From Alphaproteobacteria bacterium (lineage in GTDB: Bacteria > Pseudomonadota > Alphaproteobacteria > DSM-16000 > Inquilinaceae), in assembly GCA_028277405.1 (NCBI GenBank), contig JANQGH010000014.1, positions 1 to 64,000 of the forward strand: DNA of 64,000 nt. Direction: 5' to 3'. The notes under the pieces were generated by a model. The model had not been told where the DNA came from and did no database searches. It saw only the letters and a list, made by a program, of their open reading frames with translations. Made by a program: the position numbers and the translations under genes. Below, piece after piece: positions 7,442 to 16,651 of this stretch (position 1 is its first letter; the number at the start of each line of letters is the position of its first letter).

Positions 7442-9436
7442 CTACCCTATGCCCGCGATCTCCTGTGCCAGCTTGCGTTGAAGCTCGTCTTCATTGCCAA
7501 GCGAACGGCGGTTGGCCGCGGGATCAAACAGCGTCGGGACGACATGGCGAAAGAGGGCCTGGCGTTTTTCCTGGCGCACGGCAAGCGGCAGGCGCATCAG
7601 GGCATCGTTCAGCCTGGACACCGCATCGTCGGTGAAAACCCTGTCCCATGCGTCCCTTTCCGGGCCGAAATCGAAGGTGATTTCGTTCGGCTGCTCGATG
7701 ACCGGGCGTTGGGCACGCAGCCATTCCGTGCGGTCTTTATCCACCGCACCGTCGGCGATCGCGACACCGTAATCCCGTTCCGCCGCCTCGACGCTGACGA
7801 AGCCGTAGCGCACGTCCTCCAGCACCGCCTCAGGCGGACGCAGGAACGGATCGCCATAGCCGCCACCGCCGGGGGTGAGGAAGGTGATGGTGTCGCCCTC
7901 TTCCATGGCGACCATATCGATCTTGCCGAGATCCTCTTCCGCTTCGGTACCGATGTTGCGGACCACGCGCATGTTGGCGCCGGGTTTGCCGCCCGCCATG
8001 CCCCAGGGGCGGAAATAGAAGCGCTCCAATCCGCGACCGAGCACTGCGCTGCCGCCCTGGGTGACGCGGAAGGTGAAGGCCAGACCCAAGCCGCCGCGCC
8101 AGCGGCCGGCGCCGGCGGAGTCCCGGTTCAGGCCGTAATGCAGCACGTCGATGCCGGCCTCCAGCTCACTCTTTTCCGCCGGCGTGTTGCGGATGGTCGA
8201 CAGCGAGCCGTCGACACCGTCATAGCCGTCGGAACCGTAGCGCGCGCCGGACCCGACGATGATCGAGTTCACCACCAGCACGTTGCGCGCGCCGGAGCGT
8301 TTGTCGTATTCGGCCAGCACCACCGGCACCATGGCGCCGCCCGAGGGGGTCGGCACGTCCTTGGGCACGGCGCGGGCGAAGGCGCCAGTCACCGCATCGT
8401 TCAGGCGATAGGCCGAGGCGGCGCGCACGCCGGTGGCGGCTGGAAATTCCGGGTCCAGGATCGAGCCCTTGCGGGTGGAGACCGTGATCGGTTCGAACAG
8501 ACCGCCGTTGAACGGCACGGTCGGATCGTGGGTGGTGACGAAGTGCAGCACCCGAACGGTCAGCCAGGCATGGCGCGTGCCCAGGGTCGGCACGTTATAG
8601 GCGCTGGCGACCTGCGGGTCGGTGCCGTCGAAATCGAGATGGATGCGCCCGTCCGTCACCGTCATGGCGACACGAAAGCGCACCGGCACCGGCGTCACCC
8701 CGTCATCATCCATGTAGTCCCAGAAATCGTAGGTGCCGTCGGGGATGCGGCGCAGCACCTCGCGGGCCTTCAAGGCGGCATACTCCAACAGATCGTCCTG
8801 GGCCTGGATCATGGTTTCGAAACCATGGCCCGCGACCATCTCGGCGATCCGTCTGGCCCCCGTCTCCAGCGCCGCGAGCATGGCCGTGAGGTCCTGCACG
8901 TTCAGGTCAGGCGTACGTACGTTGGCGCGGTAGATCGCCAGCACGTCCCGATTCATCTCGCCGCCGCGCACCAGCTTCAAGGGCGGGATCAACAGCCCTT
9001 CCTGGAAGATTTCCGAATTGCTGGGCGAGATGCTGGACGGCACCTTGCCGCCGATATCAGTGGAATGGATGAAGTTGTAGCCGTAGCAGACCAGTTCTCC
9101 GCCGTGGAAGTACGGCCGAATCAAGGTCAGGTCCGGCGTATGGCTGACGAGGCCGGCGCTCATATAGGGGTGGTTGGTCAAGAGAACGTCGCCCTCGCCC
9201 AAGGGCTCGCCCAAGGCGTCCAGCGTCGGCTTGATGTCGTAGTCCAACAGCGCGGAACCGAAATCGCGCGGATTGCCGAAGAAACGGCCAGATCGGGTGA
9301 CCAGGCCGACGGCGAAATCCACCGCCTCCTTCACATAGAGCGAGCGGGCCGTGCGCTTCAGCGTCAGGGCCATTTCCTCCGCCGCGGCAGCGACCTTGGT
9401 GTTCAGGATTTCCAGGCTTACCGGATCGATCTTCAT
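7442..9436 (-). CDS. hyuB: Hydantoinase B / 5-oxoprolinase beta-type subunit
   Basis: A 664-residue HyuB-family protein (Hydantoinase_B, PF02538 type). With HyuA it forms enzymes that hydrolyse N-methylhydantoin or 5-oxoproline with ATP, or act as acetone/acetophenone carboxylases. Visible markers are MKIDPVSLEILNTKV at the start, TNHPYMSAGLVSHTPDL with the following FHGGELVCYGYNFIHSTDIGG, and the C-terminal LTPGGGGYGDP. The start at 9436 is chosen over an earlier in-frame ATG at 9484 because it overlaps the hyuA stop (ATGA), implying translational coupling. It is the last gene of a five-gene run: binding protein, two permeases, hyuA, hyuB. Confidence 0.93.
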   Translation of the reverse strand: MKIDPVSLEILNTKVAAAAEEMALTLKRTARSLYVKEAVDFAVGLVTRSGRFFGNPRDFGSALLDYDIKPTLDALGEPLGEGDVLLTNHPYMSAGLVSHTPDLTLIRPYFHGGELVCYGYNFIHSTDIGGKVPSSISPSNSEIFQEGLLIPPLKLVRGGEMNRDVLAIYRANVRTPDLNVQDLTAMLAALETGARRIAEMVAGHGFETMIQAQDDLLEYAALKAREVLRRIPDGTYDFWDYMDDDGVTPVPVRFRVAMTVTDGRIHLDFDGTDPQVASAYNVPTLGTRHAWLTVRVLHFVTTHDPTVPFNGGLFEPITVSTRKGSILDPEFPAATGVRAASAYRLNDAVTGAFARAVPKDVPTPSGGAMVPVVLAEYDKRSGARNVLVVNSIIVGSGARYGSDGYDGVDGSLSTIRNTPAEKSELEAGIDVLHYGLNRDSAGAGRWRGGLGLAFTFRVTQGGSAVLGRGLERFYFRPWGMAGGKPGANMRVVRNIGTEAEEDLGKIDMVAMEEGDTITFLTPGGGGYGDPFLRPPEAVLEDVRYGFVSVEAAERDYGVAIADGAVDKDRTEWLRAQRPVIEQPNEITFDFGPERDAWDRVFTDDAVSRLNDALMRLPLAVRQEKRQALFRHVVPTLFDPAANRRSLGNEDELQRKLAQEIAGIG

Positions 9437-11523
9437 GTCGCTTGGCCTTTCCCCGAAACGTCGGTGGGGCGCAGATGCAGGCAACCGGTCGGGTCGGTCG
9501 ACGCCGCCCAGCCGGGCGGCACCCAGATGGTTGTGTCGTCCTGTTCGATGATCGCGGGGCCGGCAACCGCATGCGCGGTCGTAAGATCGGCGCGCATGCG
9601 AACGGCCGCGTCGACCCAGACACCGTCACCGACATAGACCGGCCGCATATCGGCCTGCACCGGCGCGTCGCCATCCTGGCTCGCGGCCAGTTGCACAGGC
9701 GGAACGGCGCCGTTCACACGTACGCGCAAGGTGGTGATGTCGACCGGGCTGTCGGCATGGCGAAAGGCGTACAGCCGCTCATGTTCCCGATGGAACGCCT
9801 CCTTGATCGCCGCCACGTCGCCGGACCGCCAGGCCGCGTCCGCGATCGGCACGGTCAGCACGAAGGCGGTGCGCGGATACTGCATGTCGGCCGTGACCTC
9901 GACCGCGACCGTATTGGCCAGGCCTCCCTCTTGGCCAATCCAGGCCTGGGCCTGGGCCTCAAGATCGGCGAGAATCCGCGTCACCTCGGCGCCGGCGTTC
10001 GGGTCTTCGCCCAAGGTCAGGCGCCGGGAGCGCACGAAGTCGCGCCTGATGTCCGCGACCAGGGCCCCGAAGGCGCAGAAAGTGCCGGGCGAGGGCGGGA
10101 TCACGATGTGGCTCAGCCGTGCTTCTTCCGCCAGCATCGCCGCATGGGTCGGGCCGGCGCCGCCATAGGCAACGAGCGCGAAGTCGGCCGGGTCCAGGCC
10201 GCGTTGCGCCATGCCCTTGGAGACCTCCGTCGCCATTTTGGCGGTGGCGATGCGCAAGGCCGCGCGCGCCGTTTCCGCCCCCGCGGCCGGCCCCTCAAGG
10301 CCGATCTTGGCGCCGAGCTTCGCCAACGCGTCGATCGCCGCCTGGCGGTCGATCGTCATGCGCCCGCCCAGAAAATAGACCGGATCGAGCAGGCCCAGCG
10401 CGACATAACAGTCCGTGATCGTCGGCCGGTCGCCGCCCTTGCCGTAGCAGATCGGCCCCGGATCAGCGCCGGCGCTTTCCGGGCCAACCTTCACGACCCC
10501 CTGGGCATCGATCCAGATCACCGAGCCGCCGCCGGCACCGATGGCCCAGACATCGACCACGGGCATGATGATCGGCAGATCGCCCAGCTTGGTTTCCATG
10601 GCGGTCGCGGGCGCGCCATCCTCGATGATCGCCATGTCCGACGAGGTGCCGCCCATATCGATGGTGACCAGCTTGGGCAGAGCCAGCCGCGTCGCCAGAT
10701 CGGCGGCGGCAACCACCCCCGCGGCCGGCCCCGACAGCAGGGTCTGGATCGGCTCGGCACGTGCGGAGGCCACGGAAACCGTGCCGCCGTTGGACGTGGT
10801 GACGAACAGAGGCGCGCGTGCGCCCATTCCGTTCAGCCGGTCCGTTAGACGGGCGAAATAGCGGTCCATCAACGGCTGGACGAAGCAGTTCAGCGAGGTT
10901 ACCAGCGCCCGTTCATACTCACGCACCTCCGGCCACAGTTCGGCCGACGCGGTGACCAGAATGTCCGGCAACAGGTCGCGCAGACGATTGGCGATCCGGA
11001 TTTCCAGGTCCGGATGGGCGTAGGAGTTCAGGATCAAGACGCCGACGGCATCCAAGTCGGCCTTGGCGATGCTTTCGGCCAGTGCAGCTAGATCGTCCCC
11101 GCTCGGTTCCGCCCGAACTGCACCGTCCGGCCCCAACCTGGCGTCGATCTCGAAGACATGATCGCGAGCAATCAAGGGGACCGGCTTGGGGTACTTGTAG
11201 GAAAACGTGTTCGGCAAGCCGCCGCGCGCCAACAGTATGGTGTCGCCAAAACCCCTGGAGATGACGAGGCCGATCTTGGCGCCACGCCGTTGCACAACGG
11301 CGTTAAGCGCGATCGTGGTGCCGTGAACCAGCAAGGAGATCGCGTCGGGCTTAAGCTCGGCGGTGGTGAGCAGACCGTCCAGCCCGTCGGTGACGGAGGC
11401 TGACGGGTCCGAAGGGCTGCTGGGAACCTTGAAGTTCAGCAGCCTTTCACCGTGCTCGTCGGCCAGGACAAAGTCGGTAAAGGTGCCGCCTACGTCGATA
11501 CCGACCCGGCAATGTGCTGACAC
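9433..11523 (-). CDS. hyuA: Hydantoinase A / 5-oxoprolinase alpha-type ATPase subunit
   Basis: A 696-residue HyuA-family protein of the ASKHA ATPase fold. The N-terminal Hydant_A_N domain starts with VGIDVGGTFTDFVL (first phosphate loop); the central Hydantoinase_A domain has the second loop TIDMGGTSSDMAII and a GAGGGSVIWID segment; a C-terminal domain follows. The family couples ATP hydrolysis to ring opening or carboxylation together with HyuB. The gene starts 3 bases from the end of the upstream permease and ends overlapping hyuB by four bases. Linkage to a dipeptide-type importer suggests that the imported compound is the substrate; its identity cannot be read from sequence. Confidence 0.93.
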   Translation of the reverse strand: MSAHCRVGIDVGGTFTDFVLADEHGERLLNFKVPSSPSDPSASVTDGLDGLLTTAELKPDAISLLVHGTTIALNAVVQRRGAKIGLVISRGFGDTILLARGGLPNTFSYKYPKPVPLIARDHVFEIDARLGPDGAVRAEPSGDDLAALAESIAKADLDAVGVLILNSYAHPDLEIRIANRLRDLLPDILVTASAELWPEVREYERALVTSLNCFVQPLMDRYFARLTDRLNGMGARAPLFVTTSNGGTVSVASARAEPIQTLLSGPAAGVVAAADLATRLALPKLVTIDMGGTSSDMAIIEDGAPATAMETKLGDLPIIMPVVDVWAIGAGGGSVIWIDAQGVVKVGPESAGADPGPICYGKGGDRPTITDCYVALGLLDPVYFLGGRMTIDRQAAIDALAKLGAKIGLEGPAAGAETARAALRIATAKMATEVSKGMAQRGLDPADFALVAYGGAGPTHAAMLAEEARLSHIVIPPSPGTFCAFGALVADIRRDFVRSRRLTLGEDPNAGAEVTRILADLEAQAQAWIGQEGGLANTVAVEVTADMQYPRTAFVLTVPIADAAWRSGDVAAIKEAFHREHERLYAFRHADSPVDITTLRVRVNGAVPPVQLAASQDGDAPVQADMRPVYVGDGVWVDAAVRMRADLTTAHAVAGPAIIEQDDTTIWVPPGWAASTDPTGCLHLRPTDVSGKGQAT

Positions 11524-11526
11524 GGA

Positions 11527-12492
11527 TTAGGACCCCTGGTGAAGTTTCGGATTGAGGGCGTCGCGCAGCCAGTCGCCGACCAGATTGATCGAGACGACCA
11601 GCAGCACCAGCCACAGGGCGGGAAAGACAATCAGCCACCATTCGCCGGAATAAAGGTAGTTGTACCCCGTGCGAATCAGCGTGCCGAGCGACGGCTCGGT
11701 CGGCGGCAGGCCGAAGCCGAGGAACGACAAGGTCGCCTCGCCCATGACCGCGAAAGCAATGTCGAGCGTGGCGAGCACGAAGATCGGGTTCAAGACGTTG
11801 GGCAGCAGTTGGCGGCGCATGATGGTCCAAGGGCCACGTCCCGCCAGCTTGGCCGCCGCGACATAATCCTTGTTCTTCTCCACCAGGACCGCGCCGCGCA
11901 CCAGCCGGGCGAAATGGGGCCAGTGGGACAGGCCTAGCGCCAGAACAACGATCGGCATGGCCAGCTCCGCCCGCGCCGAATTCGACAGCAGCGACTGCGA
12001 AATGCCGCCAATCAACAGGGCCAGCAGTATGGCCGGGAAGGTGAACTGGATGTCGGCGATGCGCATGATCACGCCATCGACCCGACGGCCGAAATAGCCG
12101 GCGATCAGGCCCAGTGCCGTGCCCAGAATGCTTGATGTGGCCACGGCCAGAAAGGCGACGGTCAGCGATGAGCGCATGCCGTAGAGCATCAACGACAGCA
12201 TGTCGCCGCCCTGGCTGTCGGTGCCAAGCAGGAACGGCGCGGTGCCATACTCTTCCCAAATCGGCGGCAGATGGGAGTTGAACAGGTCGAGCGTCGCCAG
12301 ATCGTACGGATCGGTGACGGCAATCAGCGGTGCGAACAGCGCCGACAGCGTCAGCAAGAGAAAGATCACGGCACCGATGAGGGCCGTCTTGGATCGGCGA
12401 AAGCTGCGCACGAGGCGCGACCGCCAAAACCGTTGCCAACGGCCAGGCGCCCGGCGCGGGTTAGTGGCGACGGTGGGATCGACGGTCGACAT
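11527..12492 (-). CDS. ABC transporter permease, DppC/OppC type
   Basis: A 321-residue inner-membrane permease of the BPD_transp_1 family. It has an N-terminal cytoplasmic segment, an OppC_N-like first transmembrane helix (ALIGAVIFLLLTLSALFAPLI), a periplasmic loop with GTAPFLLGTDSQGGDML, and about five further helices. The EAA coupling motif is seen as AAKLAGRGPWTIMRRQLLPN. It pairs with the upstream DppB-type permease and the two ATPases encoded divergently at 16652-18644 to form one importer. The adjacent permease stop and this ATG abut without a gap, so co-translation is expected. Confidence 0.92.
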   Translation of the reverse strand: MSTVDPTVATNPRRAPGRWQRFWRSRLVRSFRRSKTALIGAVIFLLLTLSALFAPLIAVTDPYDLATLDLFNSHLPPIWEEYGTAPFLLGTDSQGGDMLSLMLYGMRSSLTVAFLAVATSSILGTALGLIAGYFGRRVDGVIMRIADIQFTFPAILLALLIGGISQSLLSNSARAELAMPIVVLALGLSHWPHFARLVRGAVLVEKNKDYVAAAKLAGRGPWTIMRRQLLPNVLNPIFVLATLDIAFAVMGEATLSFLGFGLPPTEPSLGTLIRTGYNYLYSGEWWLIVFPALWLVLLVVSINLVGDWLRDALNPKLHQGS

Positions 12493-13476
12493 CTAGGTGC
12501 TTCCCAGCGCGACCTTGACCCGCAGGCGCGGATCGGCCACGGCGTACAGCATGTCGACGATGATGTTGATGGCCGAGAAGAAGAAGGCCGCCAGCATCAG
12601 GAACGCCGCGATCACCGGCAGATCGGTGTTACCCAGGGCCTGGAGGAACAAGAGGCCGAGCCCCGGCCATTGAAACACGGCCTCGGCGACGATCGCGAAG
12701 GCGACCAGGAAGCCGAGTTGGATGCCGCTGACCGTGATGATCGGGATCAGCGTGTTGCGCAACGCGTGCGACAGATTGATCTTGCGTGGCGCCAGGCCGC
12801 GTGCGCGAGCGAAACGGACATAGTCGGTCTGCAGGACCTCCAGCATCTCCGCCCGCACCAGCCGTGCGATCAAGGCCACCTGGCTGATCGCCAGCGACAG
12901 GGCCGGCATGATCAGCGCCTTCAGGCCCGACCAGGTCAAAAGCCCGGTGGACCACCAGCCGATATCGACCGTCTCGCCGCGCCCGAAGGACGGCAGCCAG
13001 CCAAGATGGACGGAGAACAGGAAGATCAGCAGAATGCCCACGACGAAGGTCGGCAGCGAGACGCCGACGATCGACCCGACCATCAGCGCCGACGACACCC
13101 AGCTATCACGATAAACGGCGGCAAAGACGCCGAGCGGAATGCCGATGGCAAGCGACAGGATTAGGGCGGAAAAGGCCAGTTCCATGGTCGCCGGGATGCG
13201 TTCCAGCAACAGGTCGCCGACCGGGCGCTGCGCGGAATAGGAAATGCCGAACTCGCCCTGGATGGCACCACCAAGAAATGACAGGTAGCGGACGATCCAG
13301 GGTTCATCCAGCCGCAGCCGTTCGGCCAGGATCGCCCGGTCTTCCGGCGTCGCCTGAATGCCCAGAATACTGGCGACCGGGTCACCAACCAACGACGTCA
13401 GCAGAAAGGCGAGAACGCTGACAACCAGGATGACCAGAACCGCGTGCAGGCTGCGCTGGACCAGTATGCTCAGCAC
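12493..13476 (-). CDS. ABC transporter permease, DppB/OppB type
   Basis: A 327-residue inner-membrane permease with about six transmembrane helices. Family markers include the N-terminal helix plus the segment LGDPVASILGIQATPEDRAI-like loop, GIPLGVFAAVYRDSW, and the EAA loop DYVRFARARGLAPRKINLSH followed by ALRNTLIPIITVSG. It forms the heterodimeric channel with the DppC-type protein encoded immediately downstream. About 47 bases separate it from the upstream binding-protein gene. Its operon partners (binding protein, hyuA, hyuB) suggest import of a small cyclic amide, peptide or modified amino acid. Confidence 0.92.
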   Translation of the reverse strand: MLSILVQRSLHAVLVILVVSVLAFLLTSLVGDPVASILGIQATPEDRAILAERLRLDEPWIVRYLSFLGGAIQGEFGISYSAQRPVGDLLLERIPATMELAFSALILSLAIGIPLGVFAAVYRDSWVSSALMVGSIVGVSLPTFVVGILLIFLFSVHLGWLPSFGRGETVDIGWWSTGLLTWSGLKALIMPALSLAISQVALIARLVRAEMLEVLQTDYVRFARARGLAPRKINLSHALRNTLIPIITVSGIQLGFLVAFAIVAEAVFQWPGLGLLFLQALGNTDLPVIAAFLMLAAFFFSAINIIVDMLYAVADPRLRVKVALGST

Positions 13477-13523
13477 GCACGCGCCTCTGGCCGTGAGGTC
13501 ATGTCAGCGTCTCGCGTTGGCTG

Positions 13524-15122
13524 TTACTCGCCGATCGTCACGTTTTGCAGGGTCAAGGTCGCATCGCCCCGGATCGGCGCCTCGACAGTGTCCTGCATGC
13601 CCCAGGTGATCATCGGCTGGTGCAGGTAGACGGCACTGATCGTGTCACGCGCCGCCTCCATGCCCATGCGATACAGCTCCTCGCGCCGCGCTTCGTCGAA
13701 GGTGACCGGCAATTCGCGCGACACCTGGTCGACGGTTTCATTGGAATAGAGCGCCCAGTTGAAGAAGCCTTCATTGGCGTCGGCGTCGCGGGTCATCATG
13801 GTCGCGGTAAAGGTGTCCTGGCTGTCGAAGCTGTTGGCGCCGTTGCCGATCAGATGAAAGCTTGAGGTCGGTCCGTTGACCAGCATGCGGGCGAACTCCG
13901 GCCAGACCATGCCGTTCACCCGGACCTCGATGCCGACACGGTCCAGCATGCCGGCCACCGCGCGGCAGATCTCCTCGGTGTTGACATACCGTTCCAGCGG
14001 GCAGTTCAGCTGGGTGATGAAGCCGTCCGGATAGCCGGCCTCGGCCAAGAGGGCGCGGGCCGCGTCGGCGTCGTAACCCCAGGGCTGGTCGAGATCGGCC
14101 TGATAGCCGCCGAAGCCGGGCACGGACGGAATACCGACCACGCGGGCATCGCCGCGCATCACCCGGTCGACGATCAGGTCGGCATCGACGGCATGGGCAA
14201 TCGCCTGGCGCACGCGCACATCGCGGAACGGATTGTCCGTGATCGGCTCGCCATCGTTGGTCCAAGTGTCCAGCGCCACGTCACGGGTGCCGTCCATCTC
14301 AAGCTGCATGAACAGCAGTTGCGGTTCCTGTTCGACATGGAAGCCGTCGGTGTTCTCCAGCCGTTCGACATCCTGTAGCGGCAGGTCGATGATCAGTTGG
14401 ACCTCGCCGGACAGCAAGGCGGCAACGCGGGTCGGGCCGGAGCCGATGGGCGAGTAGACGGCCTCGTCAACATTGCCGGGGAAGTCGCCCCAATAGTCCT
14501 CGTTGCGGACGAACGAGGTGCGCACGCTGGGGTCATGCTCGGTCAACGCCATCGGCCCGGTGCCGTTGGCGTTGCGCACGGTAAAGCCCTCCGCGCCCTC
14601 GGCACCGAGATCGGGGATCTCCAGCGAATCGTTGGCCTCCAGCCAGGCCCGGGACATGACGAACATCCGGCTCATCTTGCGTGGCAGGATCGGGTCGGGA
14701 TTGTTGGAGACCACGTCGACGGTCAGGTCATCGACAGCGGTTGCCTCCGCAACATCGCCGAACAGCGAGGTGTAGAACCGGCTGTCCTTCTGGCGCATGA
14801 TCGAAAACGCGACGTCCTCGGCCGTCAGCGGCTGGCCGTCGTGAAAGGTCACGCCCTCGCGGATGTGAAAACGCCAGGTGTTGTCACCGAGATATTCCCA
14901 ACTGGTCGCGATGCTGGGCACCAGTTCCATGTCCAGCGACAGGCCGACCACGCTGTCATAGACCTGTCGAAAGATCGCCGTGGTGACAAAGTCGTTGGTC
15001 GCGTGCGGGTCCATGGTCAGTGCCGGCGTGGTCCCGGCAAAGCGCAGGGTCTCCGCGCTCGCGGGCGCCGCCATTGCCAATGCGACGGCCGTCGCCGTGG
15101 CCATAATCGTGTGCTTGAGCAT
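13524..15122 (-). CDS. ABC transporter substrate-binding protein, family 5
   Basis: A 532-residue periplasmic binding protein of the SBP_bac_5 family and first gene of the minus-strand importer/hydantoinase operon. A signal peptide spans about residues 1-24 (ending PASA). The family motif FHIREGVTFHDGQPLTAEDV lies near residue 95, and VRQAIAHAVDAD in the second half. The start at 15122 is preferred over an in-frame ATG at 15179 because it begins the signal peptide and is preceded by AAGGGGGA, a strong ribosome site. The ligand is not identifiable from sequence. Confidence 0.92.
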   Translation of the reverse strand: MLKHTIMATATAVALAMAAPASAETLRFAGTTPALTMDPHATNDFVTTAIFRQVYDSVVGLSLDMELVPSIATSWEYLGDNTWRFHIREGVTFHDGQPLTAEDVAFSIMRQKDSRFYTSLFGDVAEATAVDDLTVDVVSNNPDPILPRKMSRMFVMSRAWLEANDSLEIPDLGAEGAEGFTVRNANGTGPMALTEHDPSVRTSFVRNEDYWGDFPGNVDEAVYSPIGSGPTRVAALLSGEVQLIIDLPLQDVERLENTDGFHVEQEPQLLFMQLEMDGTRDVALDTWTNDGEPITDNPFRDVRVRQAIAHAVDADLIVDRVMRGDARVVGIPSVPGFGGYQADLDQPWGYDADAARALLAEAGYPDGFITQLNCPLERYVNTEEICRAVAGMLDRVGIEVRVNGMVWPEFARMLVNGPTSSFHLIGNGANSFDSQDTFTATMMTRDADANEGFFNWALYSNETVDQVSRELPVTFDEARREELYRMGMEAARDTISAVYLHQPMITWGMQDTVEAPIRGDATLTLQNVTIGE

Positions 15123-15200
15123 CGTGGAAGTCCCCCTTGCTATCGCCATCTGTCCCACAACGGGCAAACGCGTTACCACCGCGCTTTTCGGGCCCTGTAC

Positions 15201-15212
15201 GGGAATGTTCCC
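15201..15212. promoter_or_regulatory. Inverted repeat in the divergent promoter region
   Basis: A perfect 12-base inverted repeat (GGGAATGTTCCC) lies in the 224-base space between the divergent binding-protein and amidohydrolase genes. Its position would suit an operator that controls both arms of the importer/hydantoinase cluster, but no local regulator gene is present to pair with it. It could also be a chance palindrome. Confidence 0.25.
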
Positions 15213-15346
15213 ATCGTTCTATCATTTGATCAAGCCGCTTTACGCCCTGCGTCGGGTAAGACATCATTAAGGGGTATCCGATTGGGGGCTTGGGTCCGCC
15301 TGGAGCGCCAGGCGGCCCGTTTGCGGGTGATGGGGAGGTAGAGCCT

Positions 15347-16633
15347 ATGTCAATCATCGTTCTCAGAAATGCGCTGTTGTTCGACGGACGGTCGGACGAT
15401 CTGCAAGACGATGTCGACATCGTGGTCGAGGACAATCGCGTGCGCGAGATCGTCGACGGGCGCGCATCGGTCGGCAACGCGACCGAGATCGACGTCGAGG
15501 GCCGGACCGTGCTGCCCGGCCTGATCGACGCGCATGTGCACGTGTTCGCCGTGCACCTGAACGCGTACAGGACCAAGGACTATCCGCTGACCTATCTGAC
15601 CGTGCTGGCGCTGCCCAGGATCAAGGCCATGCTGGACCGGGGGTTCACCACCGTGCGGGATGTCGCCGGCGGGGATTTCGGTATCAAGGATGCGCTGGCG
15701 CGGAACCTGATCCCCGGACCCCGCGCCTTTGTCGGCGGCCCCGGCTTGACCCAGACCGGCGGCCATGGCGACCATCGCAGCCGGACCGACAGCAGCGACG
15801 ATCTGTGCGGCTGCGCCAACGGTTTGGATTTCACCCGCCGCCTGGTCGACGGCCCGGACCAGATGCGCCTGGCGGTCCGCGACGAGCTGCGCAAGGGTGC
15901 CGACCACATCAAGGTCATGGCCAGCGGCGGCGTTGGCTCGCCCCATGACGCGATCGATGACTGCCAGTTTTCCGAAGAGGAACTGCGGATCGCGGCGGAG
16001 GAAACGGCGCTGCGCGGCACGTACGTCGCGGCCCACACCTATGGCAGTAAGGCGGTACAGCGGGCGGTCGGCAACGGCATCCGTACGGTCGAGCACTGCA
16101 ACCTGATCGACGAGGAAACCGCCATCTTCGTGCGCGACCACAACGCCTTCGTCGTGCCGACCATGGTCTGCTATGAGGTCACCGAGCGGCACGGCGACGA
16201 TATGGGCCTGTCGCCCGTGGTGATGGAAAAGCTGCGCTACGTCATCGAGGGCGGCCTGAGGATGCTGGAATACTGCGCCCGGTCCGGTACGAACATGGGC
16301 TTCGGCAGCGACCTGATGGGTGAGATGGAGTTTGCCCAGGCGCACGAGTTCGTCATCCGCGCCCAGGTGCAAAAGCCCATCGACGTGCTGCGCTCGGCCA
16401 CCTCGATCAACGCGGAAATCCTGAACCGGAGCGGCGAGCTTGGCTGCGTCGCACCCGGCGCGCTGGCCGACATGGTGGTGGTCGACGGCAACCCGCTGGA
16501 CGACATCGCGCTGCTCGACGGCCAGGGCGAGAACCTGTCCGTGATCATGCAGGACGGGCGGCTCTATAAAAACCGGCTGCCGGCGCGGGAGGTTTCGACC
16601 GCGACGAGCGCGCCCGCCTCCGCGGCCCACTAA
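15347..16633 (+). CDS. Amidohydrolase family metal-dependent hydrolase
   Basis: A 428-residue amidohydrolase of the group containing imidazolonepropionase-like enzymes and Xaa-Pro dipeptidases. Predicted metal site: His63 and His65 in LIDAHVHVF, Lys189 in HIKVMASGGVGSP (likely carboxylated bridging lysine), His230 in AAHTYG, His250 in TVEHC and Asp322 in GFGSDLMG. The start at 15347 is supported by GGGGAGG nine bases upstream; an in-frame start at 15290 would add an unlikely Gly/Pro tail. It heads the plus-strand arm with the two importer ATPases, so it probably hydrolyses an amide or peptide bond in the imported compound or its hydantoinase product. Confidence 0.9.
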   Translation: MSIIVLRNALLFDGRSDDLQDDVDIVVEDNRVREIVDGRASVGNATEIDVEGRTVLPGLIDAHVHVFAVHLNAYRTKDYPLTYLTVLALPRIKAMLDRGFTTVRDVAGGDFGIKDALARNLIPGPRAFVGGPGLTQTGGHGDHRSRTDSSDDLCGCANGLDFTRRLVDGPDQMRLAVRDELRKGADHIKVMASGGVGSPHDAIDDCQFSEEELRIAAEETALRGTYVAAHTYGSKAVQRAVGNGIRTVEHCNLIDEETAIFVRDHNAFVVPTMVCYEVTERHGDDMGLSPVVMEKLRYVIEGGLRMLEYCARSGTNMGFGSDLMGEMEFAQAHEFVIRAQVQKPIDVLRSATSINAEILNRSGELGCVAPGALADMVVVDGNPLDDIALLDGQGENLSVIMQDGRLYKNRLPAREVSTATSAPASAAH

Positions 16634-16651
16634 TCCAGCCGCCGGCCGAAG

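Noticed and set aside
7346-9637. Long open frame on plus, about 760 codons, antisense to hyuB and the end of hyuA
   Set aside because: Rich in Arg, His, Ala and Gly with no domain pattern; it mirrors the codon bias of a strongly supported HyuB gene in GC-rich DNA.
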